A stretch of 6,869 nt of DNA, taken from positions 1-6,869 of the forward strand of contig QGUO01000188.1 of NCBI GenBank assembly GCA_003242495.1, in the 5' to 3' direction. Shown here in pieces: positions 1 through 6,869 of the stretch. Source of the stretch: Pseudomonadota bacterium. Lineage in GTDB: Bacteria > Pseudomonadota > Gammaproteobacteria > Steroidobacterales > Steroidobacteraceae. The notes under the pieces are model-generated. The model saw nothing but the letters and a program-made list of their open reading frames with translations. It was not told the DNA's origin and ran no database searches. Both the position numbers and the translations under genes were made by a program. Position 1 is the first letter of the stretch; each line of letters begins with the position of its first letter.

Positions 1-11
1 CTCGAGGTGCA

Positions 12-2492
12 GTGAGCTCCTTCTCGCCTACGTCGGCCGTCCGCTCGTCCATCGCCTTGCGGCGCGGCGCGGTTCGCGACGCCATCGTCGACCGGCTGGA
101 GCGCGCGCTGGGCAAGACGGTCGACGAGGCGACACGGCGCGATTTCTTCGACGCGCTGTCGATCGCCGTGCGCGAGGAGTTGTCCGAACGCTGGATCGCA
201 ACCCGCCGGCGTGTGGCGCAGGCCCGCGTCAAGCGCGTGTGCTACATGTCCATGGAGTTCCTCCTTGGGCGCAGCCTGATCAACGCCCTTTCCTCGTTCG
301 ACGACGGTGTGCTGGAAGAAGCCCGCGAGGCGCTCGCGTCGTTCGGACACGACCTCGAGGCCGTGGCGGCCGAGGAGGAGGATCCCGGCCTCGGCAACGG
401 CGGCCTCGGGCGGCTCGCAGCCTGTTTCCTGGACTCGCTGGCTACGCTCGGGTATGCCGCCACCGGCTATGGCATCCGCTACGACTACGGCATCTTCACC
501 CAGGTGATCGCCCCCGACGGCGGGCAGATCGAGGTCGCCAGTTCCTGGCTGGGTTTTCAGAACTTCTGGGAAAGCGGCCACGGGGGCGTGCGTTACCGGG
601 TGCGTTTCGGCGGCCAGTGCCGCGCCGCGCGCGATCCCGAGGGGCGGGTGCGCTACGAATGGGTCGATACCCAGGACGTGTGGGCGGTGGCGTACGACCT
701 TCTGATTCCGGGCAATCGCAGCCCCACGGTGAATCACCTGCGCCTGTGGTCCGGGCGGGGGATCACGCCGTTTCACGTCGATGCGTTCAACGCCGGCAAC
801 TATGCCGGCGCCGTCAACGAGCAGATCGAAGCGAAGAACCTGTCGCGGGTCCTGTATCCGGACGACTCCACGCCGCAGGGCAAGGAGTTACGCTTCAAGC
901 AGCAGTATTTCTGCGTGAGCGCATCGCTCCAGGACATCATCGCGCGGCGTCTCGCCGAAGGACGCCAGCTCGAGGAATTGCCCGACGCCATCGCCATTCA
1001 GCTCAACGACACGCACCCGGCGCTCACCATCGTGGAACTCATGCGGCTGTTGGTCGACGAGCACGGCATGGAATGGGCGCAGGCCTGGGACATCACGCGC
1101 AGCGTGTGCGGCTACACCAATCATACCCTGCTCCCCGAGGCGCTCGAGACCTGGTCGGTGTCGCTGTTCGAGCGGCTGTTGCCGCGGCATCTGCAGATCA
1201 TCTACCAGATCAATCGCGACTTCCTGGAAGAGGTGAGCCGCCGTTTTCCCAACGATCTGGACCGTCGTCGACGCATGTCCCTCATCCACGAGGATGGCGA
1301 TCGACGCGTGCGCATGGCCTACCTTTCGGTGGTCGGCAGTCACAAGGTCAACGGCGTAGCCAAGCTGCATTCGGAGCTCATGCGCCGCACGATCTTCGCG
1401 GATTTCGCCGAGCTCTGGCCGGAGCGCTTCACGAACGTGACCAACGGCATTGCCGTGCGCCGCTGGCTGAAGCAGGCGAACCCGGGCCTTGCGGCGCTCA
1501 TCACCGAGAAGCTCGGCTCGGCCTGGGAGAACGATCTCGAAGATCTCGAGCGGCTCAAGTGGGCCGTCGACGATCCGGAGTTCTGCCAACGGTTTCGCGA
1601 GATCAAGCAGGCGAACAAGCGGCGCCTGGCACGCACCATCGAGGACCTGCTGGGTGTGCGCGTAAGCGTCGATGCAATGTTCGACGTGCAGGTCAAGCGC
1701 ATTCACGAGTACAAGCGCCAGCTGCTCAACCTGCTGCACGTGGTGGCGCGCTATCGACGCATCATCGAGAATCCTGCGGAGGACGTGGTGCCGCGCGTGG
1801 TCATCATTGCCGGCAAGGCCGCGCCCGGCTACCACGCTGCGAAAGCCATCATCAAGTTGATCAACAACGTGGCCCGTACCATCAACTCCGACGAGCGCGT
1901 CGGCGACAAGCTCAAGCTGTGTTTTCTGCCCGACTACGACGTTTCGCTCGCCGAGGAGATCATGCCGGCCGCGGATCTCTCCGAGCAGATCTCCACCGCG
2001 GGCATGGAGGCCTCCGGCACCGGCAACATGAAACTCGCGCTCAACGGCGCGCTCACCATTGGCACGCTCGACGGCGCCAACATCGAGATTCGCGATGCCG
2101 TCGGCGCGGACAACATTTTCATCTTCGGCTTGACCGCCGAGGAAGTGGTCGAGCGTCGCGCCCACGGCTACTCGCCCGGCCAGATCGTTGCGCAGAACGA
2201 CGAGCTCAAAGGCGCCATCGAGCTCATCGAGTCCGGCTACTTTACGCCACACAATCTCTGGGACGCCAAGTCGGTCACCGACCGCCTGCTCGCCGACGGC
2301 GAGCACTTCCTGGTGATTGCGGATTACGAGGCGTACGCCGCCACGCAGGCGCGTGTCGACGAGTTGTATCGCGATCCGCAGGCGTGGACGCGCAAGGCCG
2401 TCATCAACGCATTGAGCATGGGGCCGTTCTCCAGCGACCGCAGCATTCGCGAATACGCCGATCACATCTGGGGCATCAAGCCGGTCATCTAG
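12..2492 (+). CDS. glgP: Glycogen (maltodextrin) phosphorylase
   Basis: This cytoplasmic PLP enzyme of the GT35 phosphorylase family removes glucose from non-reducing ends of alpha-1,4-glucan as glucose-1-phosphate. The predicted protein has 826 residues, near the 815 of E. coli GlgP, and resembles it from end to end. Visible signatures are the SMEFLLGR block (80-87), the glycine-rich GLGNGGLGRLAACFLDS (126-142), NDTHP with active-site His335, KRIHEYKR with Arg563 and Lys568 matching the phosphate-contacting Arg569 and Lys574 of muscle phosphorylase, and EASGTGNMK with Lys674 as the PLP Schiff-base lysine. The C-terminal FSSDRSIREYADHIW block is intact. The N-terminus lacks the RKQISVRG phosphorylation motif of the muscle enzyme, as expected for a bacterial form. 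The start used is GTG at 12, with a GAGG only about 4 bases upstream. The frame is open to the window edge, so the true start may lie a few codons further left. Family assignment is very secure; preference for glycogen over maltodextrin is inferred from the glgX neighbour. Confidence 0.96.
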   Translation: MSSFSPTSAVRSSIALRRGAVRDAIVDRLERALGKTVDEATRRDFFDALSIAVREELSERWIATRRRVAQARVKRVCYMSMEFLLGRSLINALSSFDDGVLEEAREALASFGHDLEAVAAEEEDPGLGNGGLGRLAACFLDSLATLGYAATGYGIRYDYGIFTQVIAPDGGQIEVASSWLGFQNFWESGHGGVRYRVRFGGQCRAARDPEGRVRYEWVDTQDVWAVAYDLLIPGNRSPTVNHLRLWSGRGITPFHVDAFNAGNYAGAVNEQIEAKNLSRVLYPDDSTPQGKELRFKQQYFCVSASLQDIIARRLAEGRQLEELPDAIAIQLNDTHPALTIVELMRLLVDEHGMEWAQAWDITRSVCGYTNHTLLPEALETWSVSLFERLLPRHLQIIYQINRDFLEEVSRRFPNDLDRRRRMSLIHEDGDRRVRMAYLSVVGSHKVNGVAKLHSELMRRTIFADFAELWPERFTNVTNGIAVRRWLKQANPGLAALITEKLGSAWENDLEDLERLKWAVDDPEFCQRFREIKQANKRRLARTIEDLLGVRVSVDAMFDVQVKRIHEYKRQLLNLLHVVARYRRIIENPAEDVVPRVVIIAGKAAPGYHAAKAIIKLINNVARTINSDERVGDKLKLCFLPDYDVSLAEEIMPAADLSEQISTAGMEASGTGNMKLALNGALTIGTLDGANIEIRDAVGADNIFIFGLTAEEVVERRAHGYSPGQIVAQNDELKGAIELIESGYFTPHNLWDAKSVTDRLLADGEHFLVIADYEAYAATQARVDELYRDPQAWTRKAVINALSMGPFSSDRSIREYADHIWGIKPVI

Positions 2493-2529
2493 GCCGGTCA
2501 TCCAGGCCTGCCATCCAGTCCCGTCATCG
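2478..2529. repeat. Degenerate 13-bp tandem repeat, four copies, spanning the glgP stop
   Basis: Four consecutive 13-base units can be aligned: AAGCCGGTCATCT (2478-2490), AGGCCGGTCATCC (2491-2503), AGGCCTGCCATCC (2504-2516) and AGTCCCGTCATCG (2517-2529). Relative to the second unit the others differ at 2, 2 and 3 positions. The first unit encodes the end of GlgP (Lys-Pro-Val-Ile), and the TAG stop spans the junction of units one and two. The period is not a multiple of three, so the array is not a protein repeat. It looks like an old local duplication of the gene's 3' end; a regulatory role is not evident. Confidence 0.6.
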
Positions 2530-2557
2530 GGTCCGGGTCGGCCATGGCGGGACACCG

Positions 2558-2576
2558 GTGCGCCGCCCGGGCGCAC
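2558..2576 (+). other. Perfect 7-bp inverted repeat (possible RNA hairpin)
   Basis: GTGCGCC (2558-2564) and GGCGCAC (2570-2576) are perfect reverse complements around a 5-base loop, giving a very stable GC-rich stem about 65 bases after the glgP stop. No T-run follows, so it does not fit a classical intrinsic terminator. It could stabilise the 3' end of the glgP transcript, act as a pause site, or be chance in such GC-rich DNA. Confidence 0.35.
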
Positions 2577-2626
2577 GCCGCCGCGTCGCGAGGCGGGCCG
2601 CTGTCTGTAAAGAAAAACGCCACGAC

Positions 2627-2653
2627 GGCGGACTGCGTCGATCCGCCACTTTT
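2627..2653 (+). terminator. Possible weak rho-independent terminator after glgP
   Basis: GGCGGA (2627-2632) pairs perfectly with TCCGCC (2642-2647) around a 9-base loop, and AC then TTTT (2650-2653) follow. The order of stem then T-tract fits an intrinsic terminator on the plus strand. The stem is short and the T-run only four bases, so termination would be partial at best. It lies about 34 bases before the glgX ATG, so it could equally reduce read-through into glgX or form part of the glgX leader. Confidence 0.3.
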
Positions 2654-2686
2654 CAGCCCGCATGAGATGCGTCACCATCGTTGCCG

Positions 2687-4852
2687 ATGAGCGCGCCCCA
2701 TCCCCTTCCGGCGGATTACGCCTCCGCGGCCTTGCAGGCCGGCTTGCCCGGGCCGCTCGGCGCCACCTGGACGGGCGCCGGCGTGAATTTCGCGGTGTAT
2801 GCGAGTGGCGCCTCGCGGGTCGACCTGTGCCTGTTCGATGCGCAGGGCGAGCGCGAGATCGCGCGCCTCGCATTGCCCGAGCGCAGCGATGGCGTGTGGC
2901 ACGGCTTTCTGCCGGCACCGCATGGCATCCCGGGGCTGGTTTACGGTCTGCGCGCCTGGGGGCCACACGATCCTTCGCGAGGCCTGCGCTACAACGCGCA
3001 CAAGCTGCTGCTCGACCCGTATGCCCGGTCGCTCGCCGGAAACTTCCGCTGGCATGACGCGTTGCTTGGCCAGACAACCGACGACGAGCCCAATTTCGCC
3101 GACAGCGCACCGTACGTGTACAAGGCACGCGTCATCGATGGCGCCTTCGACTGGGGCGACGATCGTCCGCCGGCGGTGCCATGGCGGGATACGGTCATCT
3201 ACGAGCTGCATGTCAAGGGATTCACCCGACTGCATCCGCGGGTCGCGGAGCGCGAGCGTGGTACGTATCTCGGATTGGCGCATCCGGATGTGCTCGCCTA
3301 TCTGCGCTCCCTGGGTGTGACCGCGGTGGAGCTGATGCCCGTGCAGGCGTTCGTGCCGGAGAAGTTCCTGGTCGACAAGGGGCTGGTGAACTACTGGGGT
3401 TACAGCTCGCTCGCGTGGTTCGCGCCCGCGCCGCAGTACGCGGTGCAGGATGCCGTGACCGAGTTCAAGACCATGGTCAAGGCGCTGCACGCCGCGGGCA
3501 TCGAGGTGATCCTGGACGTGGTGTTCAATCACACCGTGGAGGGCAACGAGCACGGGCCGACGCTCAGCCTGCGCGGACTCGACAATGCCGCCTACTACAA
3601 GCTCGAGCCGGGCGATCTGCGCCGCTATGTGAATCGCACTGGTTGCGGCAACACCATTGCGGTGGGGCATGCGGTGGTGCGCTCGTTGATTCTCGATTGC
3701 ATGCGCTATTGGGTCGAGGAGATGCACGTCGACGGTTTCCGCTTCGACCTGGCGGCCGTGCTTGGTCGGGACGACGAGCGCTTCCGTACCGATGCGGCGT
3801 TCTTCAAGGCCGTAGCCGCGGATCCGGCATTGCGCTATGTGAAGCTGATCGCCGAGCCGTGGGACATCGGCCCGGAAGGTTATCAGCTCGGACGGTTCCC
3901 CTCCGCCTGGGCGGAGTGGAACGACCTGTATCGCGACACCATGCGCGCGTTCTGGCGCGGCAACCCGGGCATTCTCGGGAGCTTCGCCGAGCGCTTCGCC
4001 GGTTCCAGCGACCTGTTCCGTGCCCGCGGACGCCGGCCCACCTCGAGTATCAACTACATCGCCTGTCACGACGGCTTCACGTTGTATGACGTCACCGCCT
4101 ACAACGAGAAGCACAACGAGGCGAACCTCGAGAACAATCTCGACGGCCACAATCACAATCTGAGTTTCAACTGCGGCGTGGAAGGACCCACCGACGATCC
4201 TCAGGTTCTGGAGCTGCGCGAGCGGCAGGTCCGCAACATGCTGGCCACGCTGCTGCTTTCGCAAGGCGTGCCCATGCTGCAGGCCGGCGATGAGTTCGGC
4301 CGTACTCAGCATGGCAACAACAACGCCTACTGTCAGGATAACGAGCTCAGTTGGCTCGACTGGGACTTGGCGGCGCGCCGCGATTGGCTGGTCGGTTTCA
4401 CCCGTCAACTGCTCCTGCTGCGTAAGCAGTCGGCGGGACTGCGGCGCGACACCTTTCTCAAGGGCGCGCGGCAGATCGATCGCGAGCACAAGGATGTGAG
4501 CTGGCGTCATCCCCTGGGTCATGAGCTGACTGCTGCCGATTGGGACGACGGGCACGCCCGTGCCATCGGGGTGTTGATCGGCCATGCTTTCTCCGACCCG
4601 CACGGCGTGCCCAATGGGCATCTGCTGTTCCTGTGCAACGCCGGGCACACGCCGGTGGATTTCCATCTGCCGGAGCCCAGGACCGGAGTCGTCTGGCAGA
4701 TCGTTTTCGACACGGCGCATTGGTGTGACGAGGACCTCGGCAAGCGCATCGTGCAGGGTGGCGTCGCGAGCGTCGCGCCTCGATCCTGCGTGCTGCTGGC
4801 CGACGGCGATGCGCCGCTTTCGGTTCGTACCGGATTCCATCGCCCGCCATGA
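2687..4852 (+). CDS. glgX: Glycogen debranching enzyme, GH13 isoamylase-type
   Basis: This cytoplasmic glycoside hydrolase cleaves alpha-1,6 branch bonds, preferring the short stubs left after phosphorylase action, and releases small maltodextrins. With the ATG at 2687 the protein has 721 residues, longer than the 657 of E. coli GlgX but within the range of GlgX/TreX-type enzymes. A CBM48-like N-terminal domain covers about residues 21-110. The GH13 barrel starts near DTVIYELHVKGFT (168-180) and contains DVVFNH (277-282), DGFRFDLA with nucleophile Asp354, AEPWD with acid/base Glu390, and CHDGFTL with transition-state Asp462. NRTGCGNT and HGNNNAYCQDNELSWLDWD are typical of this subfamily. A C-terminal beta domain follows. 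A TTG two codons upstream (2681) is an alternative start. ATG is preferred as the commoner codon, but neither has a clear Shine-Dalgarno sequence. malQ overlaps the stop, so the two are surely co-transcribed. TreX-like isoamylase is the main alternative name; the debranching role is secure. Confidence 0.95.
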   Translation: MSAPHPLPADYASAALQAGLPGPLGATWTGAGVNFAVYASGASRVDLCLFDAQGEREIARLALPERSDGVWHGFLPAPHGIPGLVYGLRAWGPHDPSRGLRYNAHKLLLDPYARSLAGNFRWHDALLGQTTDDEPNFADSAPYVYKARVIDGAFDWGDDRPPAVPWRDTVIYELHVKGFTRLHPRVAERERGTYLGLAHPDVLAYLRSLGVTAVELMPVQAFVPEKFLVDKGLVNYWGYSSLAWFAPAPQYAVQDAVTEFKTMVKALHAAGIEVILDVVFNHTVEGNEHGPTLSLRGLDNAAYYKLEPGDLRRYVNRTGCGNTIAVGHAVVRSLILDCMRYWVEEMHVDGFRFDLAAVLGRDDERFRTDAAFFKAVAADPALRYVKLIAEPWDIGPEGYQLGRFPSAWAEWNDLYRDTMRAFWRGNPGILGSFAERFAGSSDLFRARGRRPTSSINYIACHDGFTLYDVTAYNEKHNEANLENNLDGHNHNLSFNCGVEGPTDDPQVLELRERQVRNMLATLLLSQGVPMLQAGDEFGRTQHGNNNAYCQDNELSWLDWDLAARRDWLVGFTRQLLLLRKQSAGLRRDTFLKGARQIDREHKDVSWRHPLGHELTAADWDDGHARAIGVLIGHAFSDPHGVPNGHLLFLCNAGHTPVDFHLPEPRTGVVWQIVFDTAHWCDEDLGKRIVQGGVASVAPRSCVLLADGDAPLSVRTGFHRPP
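4849..4852 (+). promoter_or_regulatory. ATGA stop/start overlap coupling glgX and malQ
   Basis: The malQ ATG (4849-4851) overlaps the glgX TGA (4850-4852). No clear Shine-Dalgarno sequence precedes this ATG, so malQ translation probably depends on ribosomes terminating on glgX (translational coupling). The overlap is seen directly; the coupling is inferred. Confidence 0.75.
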
Positions 4853-6869
4853 GCCGCGATCCTATCGAGCGACTCGCCGAGCTGCACGGCATCGGCTTGG
4901 GATATCACGACTATCGGGGCGCGTATCGGCAGACCTCCACCACGACTCAACGCAGGCTCCTCGAGGCGATGGGCCTGAATCTGAAGGACGAGCGAGGCGC
5001 GGCGCTCGCCATCGAGCAGCACGACACGGTGCACTGGATGAGGATGGTGCCCCCGGTGGTCACGGTCTACGTGGACGATCCAGTCCGCGTGCCGGTTTCC
5101 GTGCCGGAGCAGCTCGGCGCCCGCGAGGCAACGTGGCGCGTGGCACTCGAGGATGGGACGGAATCGGGCGGCACACTGCCGCTCGCCGGACTCGAAGTGA
5201 TCGAGCGCGGCCAAGTGGACGGCCGCGATTTCGTGCGGGTCGCGCTGCCGCTGCCCGCGGGCCTGCCTGTGGGCTATCACCGCGTCAGCATCGCGCTCGA
5301 TACCGGCCTGGCCGGTTCTCTGCGCCTGGTGCTCGCTCCGCGGCGTTGTCATGAGCCGGCCGTGCTGCAGGAAGGCGGGCGTGTTTGGGGCCTCTCGGTG
5401 CAGCTGTACTCGCTGCGCTCGCCGCGCAATTGGGGCATCGGCGATTTCGGCGATCTGTGCCGCTTGATAGAGCTGGCGACGCCGCTGGGCTGCGCCGTCA
5501 TCGGCCTGAATCCGCTGCATGCGCTCATGCCCGCGAATCCCGAGCACGCCAGTCCGTACAGTCCGTCGAGCCGGCAGTTCCTGAACGTCCTGTACATCGA
5601 CGTCGAACGCGTTCCGGAGTTTCGCGAGTGCGAGCCGGCGCGCGCCCACGTGGCGTCGTCCCGGTTCCAGGCGCTGCTCGCGCACTTGCGCGCCACGGCC
5701 AACGTCGACTATGCGCGTGTGGCCGCGGCCAAGTCCGAGGTATTGCGCATGGTGTATGCGCATTTCCGCCGCGTGCATCTCGAGCAGGGAACCGCGCGCG
5801 CGCTGGCCTTCCGCCGCTTCGTCGAGGCGCGCGGCGAGCCGCTGCAGCTGCACGCGACCTTCGACGCGTTGGATGCGCATCTGCGCCTGCAGGGGCCGCA
5901 GTATTGGGGTTGGCCGAGCTGGCCGGAAGAGTACCGCGACCACACCTCGCCTGCGGTGAACCGGTTTGCGCGCGAGCGGGTGGTCGACGTCGAGTATTTC
6001 GCCTACCTGCAATGGCTTGCCGAGGAGCAATTGCACGAAGCGCAGGCGCTGGCGTGTGCACTCGGCATGTCCATCGGGCTGTACGGTGACGTGGCCGTGG
6101 GTGCGAACCCGGGCGGCTCGGAAACCTGGGCGAACCGGCGCCTCTATACCCACGACGCGTCCATCGGGGCGCCCCCGGATGCGCTGGCGCTCAAGGGCCA
6201 GGATTGGGGTATTCCGCCGGCCAATCCGGCGGAGCTGGTGCTCCAGGAATACGCGCCCTTCATCGTCATGTTGCGCAACAACATGCGCTGCGTGGCAGCG
6301 CTGCGCATCGATCATGTCATGGCGCTCTACCGGCTCTGGTGGGTGCCGCGCGGTCTGAGCGCCACCGAGGGCGCGTACGTGCATTATCCGCTCGAGGATC
6401 TGGTTGCACTGGTCGCGCTCGAAAGCCAGCGCAATCGTTGCCTGGTCGTCGGCGAGGATCTGGGCACGGTGCCCAACGAAGTGCGCGTGGCCATGGAGCG
6501 CCACGGGCTGTATCACTACAAGGTGTTGTTGTTCGAGCAGGAGCGCGACGGACGCTTTCGGCTGCCGTCCGAGTATGTGCGCGGTGCGCTGGCGACCGTC
6601 ACTACGCACGATCTGCCGACGCTGAAGGGCTGGTGGACCGAGCACGATCTGGCGTTGCGCGATCGCCTCGACATGTACCCGAGCAAGGAGTTCAAGCACG
6701 CTGCGCATGCCGCACGCGCCAACGAACGACGCGAGCTCATGCATGCGCTGGTGCGTGCCGGACTGTGGCATTGGGGCGAGCACGAGCGGCTGCCGGACTG
6801 GTCGCCTGCGCTGGCGCGCGCCGTGCAGGCTTTCCTGGGCCTGTCGGCCTCTCGTATCGCCCTCATGCA
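4849..6869 (+). CDS. malQ: 4-alpha-glucanotransferase (amylomaltase), 3' end cut by window edge
   Basis: This GH77 enzyme transfers alpha-1,4-glucan segments between maltodextrins, turning the short oligosaccharides released by debranching into longer chains plus glucose. The visible 673 codons contain no stop. After an N-terminal region of about 178 residues, characteristic of the long proteobacterial MalQ, the barrel begins at VWGLSVQLYSLRSPRNWGIGDFGD. Further markers are GLNPLHALMPANPEHASPYSPSS (to about 241), GLYGDVAVG (410-418), the loop GQDWGIPP (450-457), LRIDHVM with nucleophile Asp488, VVGEDLGTVP with acid/base Glu536, and TTHDLPTLKGWW with Asp588. The 48- and 52-residue spacings between these three match E. 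coli MalQ (448, 496, 548). The nucleophile lies about 40 residues later than in E. coli, so the N-terminal part is longer. By comparison with E. coli roughly 70 C-terminal residues, including the NIPGT...NWRRK block, lie beyond the window. The start is fixed by the ATGA overlap with glgX. Confidence 0.96.
   Translation, partial: MSRDPIERLAELHGIGLGYHDYRGAYRQTSTTTQRRLLEAMGLNLKDERGAALAIEQHDTVHWMRMVPPVVTVYVDDPVRVPVSVPEQLGAREATWRVALEDGTESGGTLPLAGLEVIERGQVDGRDFVRVALPLPAGLPVGYHRVSIALDTGLAGSLRLVLAPRRCHEPAVLQEGGRVWGLSVQLYSLRSPRNWGIGDFGDLCRLIELATPLGCAVIGLNPLHALMPANPEHASPYSPSSRQFLNVLYIDVERVPEFRECEPARAHVASSRFQALLAHLRATANVDYARVAAAKSEVLRMVYAHFRRVHLEQGTARALAFRRFVEARGEPLQLHATFDALDAHLRLQGPQYWGWPSWPEEYRDHTSPAVNRFARERVVDVEYFAYLQWLAEEQLHEAQALACALGMSIGLYGDVAVGANPGGSETWANRRLYTHDASIGAPPDALALKGQDWGIPPANPAELVLQEYAPFIVMLRNNMRCVAALRIDHVMALYRLWWVPRGLSATEGAYVHYPLEDLVALVALESQRNRCLVVGEDLGTVPNEVRVAMERHGLYHYKVLLFEQERDGRFRLPSEYVRGALATVTTHDLPTLKGWWTEHDLALRDRLDMYPSKEFKHAAHAARANERRELMHALVRAGLWHWGEHERLPDWSPALARAVQAFLGLSASRIALM

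Larger units (their letters stand above)
2493..2686. other. glgP-glgX intergenic region
   Basis: This gap is the only substantial non-coding stretch in the window. From left to right it holds most of the degenerate 13-base repeat, a GC-rich inverted repeat (2558-2576), an A-rich patch TAAAGAAAAA (2608-2617) that stands out from the composition around it, and a hairpin followed by TTTT (2627-2653). No convincing sigma-70 promoter was found: TGTAAA at 2606-2611 is only a partial match to a -10 box and has no -35 match at the right distance. No protein-coding gene of meaningful length fits. The gap is long enough to carry its own promoter for glgX-malQ, but this cannot be shown from the sequence. 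Confidence 0.7.

Noticed and set aside
2004..2006. Met665 where E. coli and muscle phosphorylases have Thr, next to the EASGTGNMK block
   Set aside because: The neighbouring catalytic residues are intact, and to my recollection Met occurs here in other bacterial phosphorylases, so it is likely ordinary family variation.
2606..2611. TGTAAA as a -10 box for a glgX promoter
   Set aside because: It matches the consensus only partly and nothing like TTGACA lies about 17 bases upstream, so it is not supported as a promoter.
2611..2630. Minus-strand mini-hairpin (CGCC/GGCG) followed by TTTTT
   Set aside because: The stem has only four base pairs and no minus-strand gene exists that would need a terminator here.
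239..2665. Plus-strand open frame of about 808 codons shifted relative to glgP
   Set aside because: It overlaps glgP almost completely, and its product is Arg/Ala/Gly-rich with no family resemblance. The glgP frame has all the phosphorylase motifs.
888..3128. Long minus-strand open frame (about 746 codons) opposite glgP and the start of glgX
   Set aside because: It runs antisense to clearly real genes and across their gap. Its translation is rich in Arg, Ala and His with no recognisable domain, as expected from GC-rich codon bias on the other strand.
2672..4840. Minus-strand open frame (about 722 codons) covering glgX almost exactly
   Set aside because: It is codon-aligned antisense to glgX, where the third-position GC bias removes stops. 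No domain or plausible start context was seen.
4519..6783. Minus-strand open frame (about 754 codons) opposite malQ
   Set aside because: It is antisense to a GH77 gene with intact catalytic residues, and its product is low-complexity Arg/His/Ala-rich without motifs.

Overview
The window is a strongly GC-rich stretch of bacterial chromosome, roughly two-thirds G+C by eye, with G or C favoured at third codon positions. It carries three consecutive plus-strand genes for glycogen and maltodextrin breakdown: glycogen phosphorylase (glgP), glycogen debranching enzyme (glgX) and 4-alpha-glucanotransferase (malQ). All three proteins closely resemble the enterobacterial type in motif order and spacing. 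That, with the base composition, suggests a high-GC proteobacterium (gamma or beta), but no marker in the window fixes the genus.

Layout: glgP fills 12-2492 and starts at, or a few codons after, the left edge. A gap of about 194 bases (2493-2686) follows. It is the only non-coding stretch and holds a short degenerate 13-base tandem repeat that overlaps the glgP stop, two possible hairpins (one resembling a weak terminator) and a small A-rich patch. glgX runs 2687-4852, and malQ begins inside the glgX stop codon (ATGA overlap at 4849) and runs off the right edge at 6869, missing roughly its last 70 residues. No RNA gene, mobile element, CRISPR array or phage-like sequence was seen.

How the genes work together: GlgP phosphorolyses the outer chains of glycogen to glucose-1-phosphate until it stalls a few glucose units from each branch. 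GlgX hydrolyses the alpha-1,6 bonds of these short stubs and releases small maltodextrins such as maltotetraose. MalQ recombines the short dextrins into longer ones that GlgP can attack again, and releases glucose. The window is therefore a compact glycogen-mobilisation module. Catalytic residues are intact in all three enzymes, and I see no frameshift, insertion or sign of recent transfer.

I looked for an undescribed system on both strands and do not see one. The long open frames opposite or out of phase with the three genes are GC-rich shadows. The few items worth a second look are small and lie in the glgP-glgX gap.
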